64,000 nt of DNA from CAVSWT01 sp963746735. GTDB taxonomy: Bacteria; Bacteroidota; Ignavibacteria; Ignavibacteriales; Ignavibacteriaceae. Below the pieces are notes generated by a model that searched no databases, had not been told where the DNA came from, and saw nothing but the letters and a program-made list of their open reading frames with translations. Shown piece after piece: positions 1 to 9,333 of the stretch; the first letter of the stretch is position 1, and each line of letters begins with the position of its first letter. A program made the position numbers and the translations under genes. Where the stretch lies: positions 130,883 through 194,882 of the forward strand of contig CAVVCO010000011.1 of the NCBI GenBank assembly GCA_963746735.1. The letters run 5' to 3'.

Positions 1-2
1 AT

Positions 3-1363
3 TATTATGTCGGCGGAAGAGAAATGGGGAGTCTTCATGTTGGCCTTTCAGTTGTTGCTACCGATGTAGGAGGAGGTTTTTCAATTGGCTTAGGCGGACT
101 TGGATTTATGATTGGCTTATCCGGTTCGTGGATGCTTTTTACAGGGTTGATTGGAGCCTGGATTAGTGCGGTTACATTAATTCCCAAAGTTCACAAGCTT
201 GAAAACTTTAAAAACCTTTTAACTTTTCCGCAGATATTTGAATCACTCTATAATAAAAAAGTTGCATTCATTGCAGCTATAATTTCTGCTATAGGATATT
301 TAGGATTTACAAGCTCACAAATTTTAGCAGGCGCAAAGCTTGCTTCGGCTTCTTTTGTAAGCCTAAATTTAGATACAGCACTTTGGATAATGGGGCTTAT
401 TGTTATTGGATATACAGCGCTTGGAGGAATAAAGCTGTTATCTATACCGACACAGTTCAATGGATAATTTTAATGGGAGGATTAATTTTTGTCGGTATTC
501 CATTTACTTATTTTGCTCTTGGTGGTTATTCGGAAATAGCTAAATCTGTTCCACCTGAATTTTTTTCATTTACAAATGTTTCATGGCAGACGCTTGTTAA
601 TTGGGCGGTTACAATTATTCCAATCTGGTTTGTAGGCATGACATTGTATCAAAGAATCTATGCATGCAAAGATGAAAAAACTGCAAAGCGTGCCTGGTTC
701 GTTGCTGGAATTTTTGAATGGCCTTTAATGGCTTTGATGGGAGTGCTGCTTGGGATCTTTGGAAGAGTTGCTGCTGATAATGGAACGTTTGCGTATCTTG
801 GCTTTAGTAACATTGCATCGATGGATCCTGAAATGGGATTGCCTATGCTATTAAGAACTATACTTCCGGTTGGATTAATGGGAATAATGATGTCAGCATA
901 TTTCTCTGCAATTATGTCCACAGCCGATAGCTGTCTTATGGCGGCATCAGGAAATTTTGTTTCTGATCTTTATGATAAAATTTTTCCGGTCGGTTCAAAT
1001 CATAAAAAGTTTTTAAGAATCTCTCAAGTATCCACTTTACTTCTCGGACTTCTTTCTCTATTAATTGCAACAGCAATGCAAAATGTACTTCAGCTTATGC
1101 TTTACTCTTATGCTTTTATGGTTTCTGGTTTGTTCGTACCGTTAATAGCTGCATTGTTTTTTGATAATAGAAATTCCAAAGCTGCAATAACATCAATGCT
1201 GCTTGGCGGATTTACAACAATTGCTTTGATAATAATAAAGCTTCCGTTACCATTCGGCTTAGACCCAAATATTTTTGGGATAACAACTTCGGCGGTAACC
1301 TTTATTTTAATGTCTTATTTTACTTCTTCTGAAGAATATAAATTGATTGAAGAGGAAGAATAG
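3..1363 (+). CDS. Sodium:solute symporter (SSS family), 5' partial, one frameshift
   Basis: Inner-membrane Na+-coupled transporter of the SSS/SLC5 family; substrate unknown. The gene runs in from the left edge: the frame is open from base 3 and begins with YYVGGREMGSLHVGLS, a typical early SSS segment, followed by TDVGGGFSIGLGG and many hydrophobic helices. The frame breaks after GYTALGGIK. One missing A in the AAA run at 431-433 would restore GIKAVIYTDTVQWIILMGG, a diagnostic SSS stretch, and the second frame then runs to the TAG at 1361-1363. I treat this as one gene with a base-call error rather than two genes. The stop overlaps the GTG start of the next gene, so the symporter probably imports the substrate of the amidohydrolase/racemase pair downstream (inference). 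Confidence 0.88.
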
Positions 1364-2505
1364 TGAAAGAATTAAATCTCGATGAGTTAGTTAACCTAAG
1401 AAAAGAACTTCACCGTAATCCGGAATTATCAGGCAAAGAAAAAAACACTTCTGATAAAATTAATAACTTTATAGGCAGATTTTATCCTGATGAAATCATT
1501 ACCGAACTTGGGGGACATGGTTTAGCATTTATATTTAAAGGAAAAGAAAAAGGCAAAACAATTTTATTCAGAAGCGAATTAGATGCGCTTCCAATTTCAG
1601 AACAAAATGATTTTGAATATAAATCGTCAATTGAAAATGTTTCGCATAAATGCGGGCATGATGGTCATATGACAATCTTATCAGGATTTGCATCTTTACT
1701 AAACGACAATAAACCGGCCAAAGGAAAAGTAGTTTTACTTTTTCAGCCTGCTGAAGAAACCGGAGAAGGCGCTGCAAAAGTTTTAGAAGATAAAAAGTTC
1801 GAACAAATAAAACCGGATTATGTTTTTGCATTGCACAATCTTCCAGGTTACCCGGCTGGATCGGTTGTAATAAAAAACGGTACGTTTGCTTCAGCGTCTA
1901 AAGGAATGATTATAAAATTACACGGCAAAACATCGCATGCCTCCGAACCGGAAAATGGAATTACACCAACTCCTGCAGTCGCTTCAATTATTCAAAAGCT
2001 GCCGTTCATTCCAAATGAAATTAATTAAATCAAATCGTTTTAGCTTGATTACAATTATTCACGTAAGAATTGGTGAAGTTGCATTTGGTACAACTCCCGG
2101 CTATGCTGAGATAATGGCTACACTAAGGTCGTATGATGATGAAGATATGAATTACATTACTAGAAGAATGTAAAAAGATTGTAAAAGAAGAATCAGAAAA
2201 GTATGGACTAAAATATACTATCGATTGGACAGAAGAATTTCCTTCTACAATTAATAATAATGATTGTGTCTGCGTTGTTAAAAAATGTTCTGAAAAATTA
2301 AATTTAAATGTAATAGAAATTGCGCAGCCCTTTAGATGGTCGGAAGATTTTGGGCATTTCTTGAATAAGTATAAAGGAGCATTATTTGGAATTGGTGCCG
2401 GTAGAAGATCATCCTGATCTGCATAATCCCGATTATGATTTCCCGGATGAAATAATTGAACCATCCGTGAAATTGTTTTATACTATAATGGAAGAATTAA
2501 CATGA
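1363..2505 (+). CDS. M20-family amidohydrolase (N-acyl-amino-acid / hippurate hydrolase type), three frameshifts
   Basis: Zinc-dependent amidohydrolase of the M20D group (N-acyl-L-amino acid, hippurate or IAA-conjugate hydrolases). Visible motifs in order are LRKELHRNPELSGKE, FRSELDALPI, HKCGHDGHM (metal ligands), FQPAEETGEGA, FALHNLPG and the C-terminal EDHPDLHNPDYDFPDE. The GTG start overlaps the preceding TAG. Three single extra bases, near 2021-2027, at about 2162 and at about 2403, break the frame. Reading across them gives a continuous protein of about 380 residues, the normal family length, and three extra bases exactly restore the frame at the TGA at 2503-2505. That arithmetic argues for sequencing error over decay. 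The end overlaps the racemase start (ATGA), so the genes are translationally coupled. Confidence 0.85.
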
Positions 2506-3689
2506 TTAACCAATTGGAAAATTTATTTAATATTAAAATGTTTAACACTTCCGTTATTGAACTCAGTAAGGATTCGCTAAGAAATAATATAAATTTTCTT
2601 AAAAAGGAAATGGGTAAGAAAGTAAAAATTTCTTCGGTGGTGAAAGGCAATGCATACGGCCACGGAATAAAAGAATTTATTCCAATGGCGGAAGAATGCG
2701 GCATGGATCATTTTTCTGTTTACAGTGCAGATGAAGCTTTAGAGGTATTTAAATGTGCAAATGAAAAATCAAAAATAATGATAATGGGGATGGTAGAAGA
2801 TGAACAAATTGAATGGGCAATTAATACAGGAATTGAATTTTATGTTTTTGATTTTGACCGGTTGAATAAAGCAATTGAGTATGCAGTAAAATTAAAACGC
2901 AAAGCAATAATTCATATTGAAATTGAAACGGGTATGAACCGTACAGGTTTTGCTGCTGAAGATCTCAATCATTTATTTAAGATTTTAAAAGATAATCTGA
3001 GTGTGCTAAATATAGAGGGCTTATGCACTCACTTTGCCGGTGCTGAAAGTATAGCCAACTATGTAAGAATTCAAATACAGTTGAAGACTTATAATAAAAT
3101 TTATAATACATTTATTGCTAATGGAATAAAACCGAAATTACGTCACGCAGCCTGTTCTGCAGCTGCCATGAGATATCCGAAATCAAGAATGGATATGGTG
3201 CGAATTGGGATAATGCAGTATGGATTTTGGTCAAGCCAAGAAACTTTTATTGCAAACATTAATGATAAAGAAGATAAGTCAGATCCGCTTCATAGAATTA
3301 TTCGCTGGAAAACCAAGGTAATGAGTACTAAAACTGTGAAAACAGGAGAGTTTATTGGTTATGGCACTTCTTATCTGGCACAAAGAGATATGAAGATTGC
3401 AACTATACCGGTTGGTTATTCACACGGATTCAGCAGGAGATTAAGCAATCAAGGGCGTGTGCTGATTCATGGAAATAGGGTGGGAGTAATTGGAATTGTC
3501 AACATGAATTTAATTACAGTAGACATAACAGATTTACCGGAAACACAAAAAGGTGATGAAGTAGTGCTAATCGGAACTCAGGGGGACTTAACAATTTCCG
3601 TAGCTTCATTCAGCGAACTAAGCAACCAGCTTGATTATGAACTGCTGACAAGGTTGAATCAAAATATTCCCAGGATGGTTGTTGATTAA
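2502..3689 (+). CDS. Alanine racemase-like PLP enzyme
   Basis: Fold-type III PLP racemase of the alanine racemase family, 395 residues. K48 in VVKGNAYGHG is the expected PLP lysine; HIEIETGMNRTGF, RHAACSAA, VRIGIMQYG, GYGTSYLAQRDMKIATIPVGY and the C-terminal LLTRLNQNIPR match family landmarks, and the tyrosine in GYGTSY should be the second catalytic base. Two usually invariant places differ: VVKGN instead of VVKAD, and NMNL where family members mostly have MDQ. It may therefore act on another amino acid, or it may be a catabolic rather than cell-wall racemase (inference). The ATG at 2502 overlaps the amidohydrolase stop; an in-frame ATG at 2538 is an alternative start. Confidence 0.85.
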   Translation: MINQLENLFNIKMFNTSVIELSKDSLRNNINFLKKEMGKKVKISSVVKGNAYGHGIKEFIPMAEECGMDHFSVYSADEALEVFKCANEKSKIMIMGMVEDEQIEWAINTGIEFYVFDFDRLNKAIEYAVKLKRKAIIHIEIETGMNRTGFAAEDLNHLFKILKDNLSVLNIEGLCTHFAGAESIANYVRIQIQLKTYNKIYNTFIANGIKPKLRHAACSAAAMRYPKSRMDMVRIGIMQYGFWSSQETFIANINDKEDKSDPLHRIIRWKTKVMSTKTVKTGEFIGYGTSYLAQRDMKIATIPVGYSHGFSRRLSNQGRVLIHGNRVGVIGIVNMNLITVDITDLPETQKGDEVVLIGTQGDLTISVASFSELSNQLDYELLTRLNQNIPRMVVD

Positions 3690-3789
3690 CTAAGTGTAAA
3701 AATAATTCTTAATGCTTTTCAAGTCACTGTCGTATACTCCTATCTAGACAAAATGTTTTACCACAGATTCACAGTGAGAAAAAAGATTT

Positions 3790-4908
3790 CTAAACATTTA
3801 ATATTTCTAAAGCTTCAACCAACTGATGAAAATAATTTGGGTTCATAACAAAATCTTCATGTCCTTGTCCCATCCATTCGGTATAAAATTTTTGCTGACT
3901 TGAAATTTTAGGGAACATTACATTTTTAGTTTCTACCGGGTCAGCTAAAGAATCAAATTCCATAGTTACAACTGAAATAGGCAATGTTATTTTTCCGTAG
4001 TTCTCCGAGTAGTTTACATTTCCATCAAGAGACATCATTTTTTCATTTAACACAGCTCTTTGATATTGAGCAAGTATTCCCCAATAAGTTGCCTGCATAG
4101 TGCAATAAAAAATTCTTATTTGTGCTTCTTTTGAAACGTTAGGTATATGATAAAGAAAATCCCAAGTGCTCATTGTTGAAACAAGATTTAAAATAATTGT
4201 AAGAGGAAATAATACAATTCGTAGAAAAGTATTCTTAATCATTGCCTGCCGCAGCTTAAGCGGAACCGGGACTGGAACCCGGGTGAAAATACCTAATATG
4301 TTTAGAAGAGATGTTGAGCTAATAATCTTAAAAGTTTTTCCGAATAATTTTAATGTTACTCCATTTTTTACAAATGCTTGTAATGAAGATGGTTTGCTAA
4401 AAGTAAAATCAAGATAGCTGCCCACAGTAATCAATGCTCTTAATGCTGATTGCCGTTTTAAAGATTCTTCATCTGAAAGATAAACTTTTCCTTCGGGTGT
4501 TCTGCAGGTTCCCATCATGCTGATTAATGCAGTGTTTCCACCCTGGCTGTGGCCAATATAAACCGGTTTCAATTTTGTTTTATCTGCAATAAAGTAAATA
4601 ACAGCAGGGATATCGAAGGCTGCAAAATCATCCATGCTTGTTGAATAACCGGTACCAGTTGAACCACCGTTACCGCGCGAATCAATAATCCAAACATCAT
4701 AATCATTATTATAAAGATATTCTGCTATGCTGCCTTCACCTTCCTTCAAATCAAAAAAAACTCCGTTCTGGTAAAAGCCTTCCCAAAGAATTAATGGTAA
4801 TTTATTTTCATTTACTAATCTCACTGACCTTATAGTGAACATTTTACCGTCAAATGTTTTTACAGGTATATCGTATTGTTCTCTTTTAGCTGTATTCATA
4901 ATTTTCAA
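3790..4908 (-). CDS. Alpha/beta-fold hydrolase (lipase/esterase type)
   Basis: Serine hydrolase, 372 residues, no signal peptide seen. The nucleophile elbow is GHSQGG with S121; DSRGNGGSTG earlier resembles the oxyanion/cap strand of lysosomal-acid-lipase-like enzymes. A late aspartate (EFDSLADP) and a histidine (GQGHEDF) are good candidates for the rest of the triad. The central region 180-250 is hydrophobic and may be a lid or membrane contact. The start overlaps the end of the GMC oxidoreductase gene by 4 bp, so the two are translated together. Ester cleavage feeding an alcohol to the oxidoreductase is plausible, but the substrate is unknown. Confidence 0.8.
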   Translation of the reverse strand: MKIMNTAKREQYDIPVKTFDGKMFTIRSVRLVNENKLPLILWEGFYQNGVFFDLKEGEGSIAEYLYNNDYDVWIIDSRGNGGSTGTGYSTSMDDFAAFDIPAVIYFIADKTKLKPVYIGHSQGGNTALISMMGTCRTPEGKVYLSDEESLKRQSALRALITVGSYLDFTFSKPSSLQAFVKNGVTLKLFGKTFKIISSTSLLNILGIFTRVPVPVPLKLRQAMIKNTFLRIVLFPLTIILNLVSTMSTWDFLYHIPNVSKEAQIRIFYCTMQATYWGILAQYQRAVLNEKMMSLDGNVNYSENYGKITLPISVVTMEFDSLADPVETKNVMFPKISSQQKFYTEWMGQGHEDFVMNPNYFHQLVEALEILNV

Positions 4909-7181
4909 ATGTTAGATGAAATGATATCTGCAGCATAATTTGCAATTCCCATTATGCTTAACTGTGGATTAACCATAACTCCGGTTGGAAAAACACTGGC
5001 ATCACAAACATATAAGTTGTTAAAATCATAAACTCTAAAATTAGTGTCCACTGCACCGATATCTTTATTATCTGAAAATGGATTGCCGCCTTGAGGGTGT
5101 GCGGTGCTCAAACTTATATTTTCAGGAATCTTAACTTGATTATCAATTTTTACTAGATCTTTTTCTGAGTTCACTATTAAATCATCATACGAAGATGGAA
5201 GAACGCAATCAGCTCCGGCAGCAAGGAATATTCTGCATAAAGCTTTCATCCCTTCTTTTAGTTTTGCAAAATCACCGTCTGTCATTTTATAATCAACTGA
5301 AGTTTTGCCGAATAAGTCTAATTTCACTTTTCCGTTGGGTTCGCTTCCAACAACAGGGGCCGCAGTTGCATAGTGAGTGTAGTTTTTCATTCTCTCATTC
5401 AACTTTTCAAACCAGCCTTGCATAATCAAAGCAGAGGTTCCGGGTGGATTAAAAGTTGTCTCAACCAGGAATCCGTTTCCTTTTATGTAGCAGCACATTT
5501 GAACGCCATCGAATGAATTAACCGCTTCAGGAAATTCAGCCATCATTGGAGTTGTGATATTAAAAGAAAGCCGTGAGCCTACATTTCTTTTTATTCCACT
5601 TTTCAATAAGATAGAGCTTGATGCTATCGCTCCTGCAGCAATTACGATTTGTTTTGCAGATACAGTGTATTTTACTCCCGATGAATTTTGGCAGTAAATC
5701 TTTTCTGCTTTATTCCCGTTTGATTGGATTTTTAATACCTCGCAATCTGCAATAATTTCGGCTCCTTCTTTTTGTGCCATAGGTAAATAATTTAAAAGCA
5801 TTGAAAGTTTTCTATCATATTTGCAGCCTATATTGCAATAGCCACTCCCTCCGCATGCACCAAAATTTGTATCAAACCATTCGGGATTAAGTCCTAATTT
5901 ATTAGCTCCTTTGTAAAATCTGTTTGCCCCTTCATTTGTTATTGGCGGATTACGAGACAGCGAAACTGAGCCAATAATTCCTTCTACAGTTTTAAAATAA
6001 TTTTCAAGTTTGCCGGGATCTAGATTAGCTCCAATCTTTTGCCAATTATCTAATACAGGGGCAGGTGTTCTAAAACAAATTCCATTATTAATTACAGTTG
6101 AACCGCCAACACAATTCCCTTGCAATATAGCAAGATCAAAATCCTGGGTTAATTCTAATGCACCATCTCTATAAAGCATACCAATCATTTCAGGTTCAAT
6201 ATTCGTAAAATCTTTTTGTGGAATACGATATTTTCCCTTTTCAAGGATTGTAACTTTTTTGCCAGTGTTTTTTGCAATGTTATAAGCGGCAACCGCTCCT
6301 GCAGCACCTGAACCTATTACACAAATATCAGTTTGAATTTCTCGTTCATTATTAATATAAGTTACATTTAGAGGTTTAGTTTCCGGCTGATTCGGCATTA
6401 TTTTAAATCTTTCCCTATCTTCAAACATTACATAGCCTGAAGATTTGAAGCTGGGTTTATTGCCGTAGTAAATAAAATAAACAAGCTGTTTAGCGCTTCG
6501 TATAATTGTAAGAAACAATCCCTTTGCATTATAAAACCTTTTTTGCATGAATTCTTTTCTTTCTTCTACTCCCATCCAGGTTAGCGGGGGATTAAGAAAG
6601 ATTAACGGAAGATATTGAATGGCGAAGTAAACCATTTGAGCATTTTGCTTTTGTGTCGAGTTAATGCTGGATAAGTATTTATCGAAATCACTAACAATAG
6701 TATCAAATGAGTACCCCTCGGCTTTATAATCTTCAATAACAACTTCTGCAAGTGCCCTGTAGGCAAGTGCTTCAGTTGGGGATAGTGATTTCAACCTAAA
6801 CCTGCTAATGATAGATTTACGCCACAAGATTAATGAGATTATAAATAATAAAGTTGAAGCGGCGAAAAAGATTAAATAGTCCTGATCTATTTGCGAATTA
6901 CTCCATGAAATAATAATTCTAACTAAGGAATAAATTGCAATTGCTAAAAATGAAAATATTAATAAATCTGAAAATATATTATTATTCCTAATTCCTGAAG
7001 ATGCAGTTTTACCTAAAATAAAAAGAAATAAAAAGAGCGGTGGAGTTAATAGAAAAAGAAGTCTGTGTTCTTTGTTGTGAATGATGAAAAAGTAAGAGGT
7101 TAATATAAAGCATATAATAAAAATTATTGATAATGCCAGTAGATAATTTTTAAATGTTTTTTCTGATAATGTTGTACTCAT
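4905..7181 (-). CDS. Membrane-anchored GMC-type FAD oxidoreductase (cholesterol-oxidase-like)
   Basis: 758 residues, longer than a standard GMC enzyme because of its N-terminal part. Residues about 12-125 hold four hydrophobic helices. Residues about 130-255 look like the small-subunit-type domain found beside GMC dehydrogenases. From about 280 comes the FAD Rossmann motif VIGSGAAGAVAAYN, then GNCVGGSTVINNG, and the C-terminal catalytic segment with STAHPQGGNPF (His about 692) and VMVNPQLSIMG (Asn about 738). GMC enzymes oxidise alcohols, including sterols and sugars; membrane anchoring and a coupled hydrolase suggest a hydrophobic alcohol substrate (inference). A cysteine-rich stretch, GACGGSGYCNIGCKYDRK, resembles that of bacterial sterol-oxidase-like GMC proteins. 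Confidence 0.82.
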   Translation of the reverse strand: MSTTLSEKTFKNYLLALSIIFIICFILTSYFFIIHNKEHRLLFLLTPPLFLFLFILGKTASSGIRNNNIFSDLLIFSFLAIAIYSLVRIIISWSNSQIDQDYLIFFAASTLLFIISLILWRKSIISRFRLKSLSPTEALAYRALAEVVIEDYKAEGYSFDTIVSDFDKYLSSINSTQKQNAQMVYFAIQYLPLIFLNPPLTWMGVEERKEFMQKRFYNAKGLFLTIIRSAKQLVYFIYYGNKPSFKSSGYVMFEDRERFKIMPNQPETKPLNVTYINNEREIQTDICVIGSGAAGAVAAYNIAKNTGKKVTILEKGKYRIPQKDFTNIEPEMIGMLYRDGALELTQDFDLAILQGNCVGGSTVINNGICFRTPAPVLDNWQKIGANLDPGKLENYFKTVEGIIGSVSLSRNPPITNEGANRFYKGANKLGLNPEWFDTNFGACGGSGYCNIGCKYDRKLSMLLNYLPMAQKEGAEIIADCEVLKIQSNGNKAEKIYCQNSSGVKYTVSAKQIVIAAGAIASSSILLKSGIKRNVGSRLSFNITTPMMAEFPEAVNSFDGVQMCCYIKGNGFLVETTFNPPGTSALIMQGWFEKLNERMKNYTHYATAAPVVGSEPNGKVKLDLFGKTSVDYKMTDGDFAKLKEGMKALCRIFLAAGADCVLPSSYDDLIVNSEKDLVKIDNQVKIPENISLSTAHPQGGNPFSDNKDIGAVDTNFRVYDFNNLYVCDASVFPTGVMVNPQLSIMGIANYAADIISSNI

Positions 7182-7231
7182 AATACTCTTTTTATTATTG
7201 GTTAAATTTATTTTTCAACAATCATCGTAAA

Positions 7232-8761
7232 CTAATTTCTAAAGCTGCACTTGTTAGTGAAATAATTATCAAATGTTCCATTTTTATTTATTGTTTTATA
7301 AATGTTTTTCCATTTTTCAAATTGCGGGTATAGAGATTTTATAATTTTTTCATTCAACTGATTGTACTGTCCCCAGTGGGGCCTGATTGCTCCAAGCTTA
7401 AGAAGCTCTGCTTCTATTCTTTCCAGTAACTGGAAACTACCGTGTGTTCCCACGAGACAAGGTACTTCTATCATGCATTTATCTTCTCCTTCCATCATAG
7501 CTATAAAGGAACTGCTTTGTTTAACAAAACGAAGTGAGATCGGGGCAGAATGATATATCTGTCCTTCAGCTCTATTTTTTTCAGCAAGTTCAATTATTTT
7601 ATCCGCTGCTTTGATGAACAAATCGTCTTTTAATGATATTGCAAATTCGGACGAATATCCTTTTACATAATTTGCATTACCAAGATTTAGAACATGAAAA
7701 CTTTTATCTATATATGCATCATAATCTATAACCTGCTTCATGCTGGTATTAATAAAAGATGGAGCAAGTTTATAAAAATATTTGAAAGCCATCCTGATAA
7801 AAAATTCAATATAAGGTATGATCAGTTCAATGAACCAATGTCTTGTACGAGTACCTACCGGAAGTTTAGTAATATCGCCGACAAAAATATTTCTTCTTGT
7901 AATCAAGCATCTATGCACGCCATCTATTTTATATGGATTAATCCAAACTTCAAAATGTCGGTTTTCAGAAATTGCTTTTCTATCACGGAGCATCACTTTA
8001 ACATCTTCCCATGATGTTTCATGTATTTTACCAAGCCGTTCTTCTTTTAAATAATATGCAGGCAATACTTTTAATATAACGGAGTAAATAACTCCCATAC
8101 TTCCAAGGCTGACAGAAGCAGCATTAAACCAATCATCATCCTGGATTAATTTATTATCGGGATATTTTGCTTTATACTTTTCGGGATCTGTAATTCCGTT
8201 GGTAGGTTCAATCCTATAAATTATTCCACCTTCTCCAACAAGAACCAATGAAACGGCCTGGTCTGATATGGCTCCTAATCCAATTCCGGTTCCGTGTGTG
8301 GCAGTTGAAATAACTCCCGCTATAGTCTGTGCATCAAAGCCGCCCATGTTGTACAAAGCTAACTTTTTCTGATCGAGCAATGGATTTAAATCCCTAATTG
8401 TAATTCCATTTTCAGCATGCACCAGTAGATTTGGATCGTAATCTATTTTTTTTATTTCTTCATCAGATTTTAAAATACTTTTATCAAGATCAATTAGTTG
8501 ATTCATCCCATGGCAATCAATAAGATAATCTGTAGTTTGTAATATTTCTGAAAACGAATGACCGGAAGCAACTGCTCTAACTTTGCAATTATCCTGTTCA
8601 GCTATTTTTATTATTTGAACTAGTTCGGCTAAGGAAGTTGGTTTGTAATATCTTAGTGGAGAAACTTTTTGATTGGCAATTACATTTTCCCAGGTTTTTC
8701 TTTCGATGAAATCCGGATTTGTATGTGTATGTGAAATAGAATTCTTCGGAATACTTTCCAT
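7232..8761 (-). CDS. FAD-linked oxidoreductase, sugar-1,4-lactone oxidase type
   Basis: 509 residues. The N-terminal FAD_binding_4 (PCMH) fold shows YYKPTSLAELVQII, AVASGHSFSE and GGFDAQTIAGVISTATHGTG; the C-terminal half resembles the ALO domain of L-gulonolactone/D-arabinonolactone oxidases, ending near RPHWGQYNQL. It has neither signal peptide nor transmembrane helix. It is 50 bp upstream of the GMC gene on the same strand and likely the first gene of the three-gene operon. ALO-family members oxidise lactones, alditols or other polyols; which applies here cannot be read from sequence. Confidence 0.82.
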   Translation of the reverse strand: MESIPKNSISHTHTNPDFIERKTWENVIANQKVSPLRYYKPTSLAELVQIIKIAEQDNCKVRAVASGHSFSEILQTTDYLIDCHGMNQLIDLDKSILKSDEEIKKIDYDPNLLVHAENGITIRDLNPLLDQKKLALYNMGGFDAQTIAGVISTATHGTGIGLGAISDQAVSLVLVGEGGIIYRIEPTNGITDPEKYKAKYPDNKLIQDDDWFNAASVSLGSMGVIYSVILKVLPAYYLKEERLGKIHETSWEDVKVMLRDRKAISENRHFEVWINPYKIDGVHRCLITRRNIFVGDITKLPVGTRTRHWFIELIIPYIEFFIRMAFKYFYKLAPSFINTSMKQVIDYDAYIDKSFHVLNLGNANYVKGYSSEFAISLKDDLFIKAADKIIELAEKNRAEGQIYHSAPISLRFVKQSSSFIAMMEGEDKCMIEVPCLVGTHGSFQLLERIEAELLKLGAIRPHWGQYNQLNEKIIKSLYPQFEKWKNIYKTINKNGTFDNYFTNKCSFRN

Positions 8762-9333
8762 TTACCCTCTGAAAATTTTAATTAATTATTTTTTAGCAGT
8801 GTTTAAACAGCAAATGACAAATAGGAATAATTTCTTACTTCGAACCGGGGTGTAAACTTTAAAACTATTTTAAAACCAGATTAACAAGAAAAGAATTTAA
8901 GATCAAAAAACTTTCGACTTAATTATATTTTTTCTAAACTAAAATTTTCAAATACTAATTAGTAATACACTTCTATCAACAGAAAGTCTTTGCTTCAAAA
9001 AAGGAAAGAAAAGTGAATGGCAGTGAAAATACAATGTGAGGTTAATTAAGTCAAGTAAAATTTAAAATTACCTAAAAATCGTTTTTAAAAAGGGATAGAG
9101 AAACTTTTTTGATTTCAAATGAAATTGTCTTATTAATTCCCAATAATATTTTGAATGATTATTGTTCTAACCAACATATTTAGGTTAACTCCTTAAAAAC
9201 AGGTAACTTAATGCTAACTTTATATCTATATGGCACTATAATTGTTTAAGCATTATGGTTTACTATTTAAAAAATTCTACGATAATACATAAGTATATCA
9301 ATATAATTTTGTGGGGTATTTGAGAGAGAAACA
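8762..9333. other. 572-bp divergent intergenic region
   Basis: Separates the minus-strand oxidoreductase operon from the plus-strand hybrid kinase. It is very AT-rich with no convincing coding frame. The only recognisable signal is the sigma54-like element at 9231-9245. Confidence 0.5.
9231..9245 (+). promoter_or_regulatory. Candidate sigma54 (-24/-12) promoter
   Basis: TGGCAC, five bases, then TTGT matches the sigma54 consensus TGGCAC-N5-TTGC at nine of ten positions; the mismatch is the last base of the -12 element. It lies about 90 bp before the start codon of the hybrid kinase, a normal leader length. A sigma54 activator with GAFTGA is encoded at 15.9 kb, so the organism should have this sigma factor. 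Confidence 0.42.
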
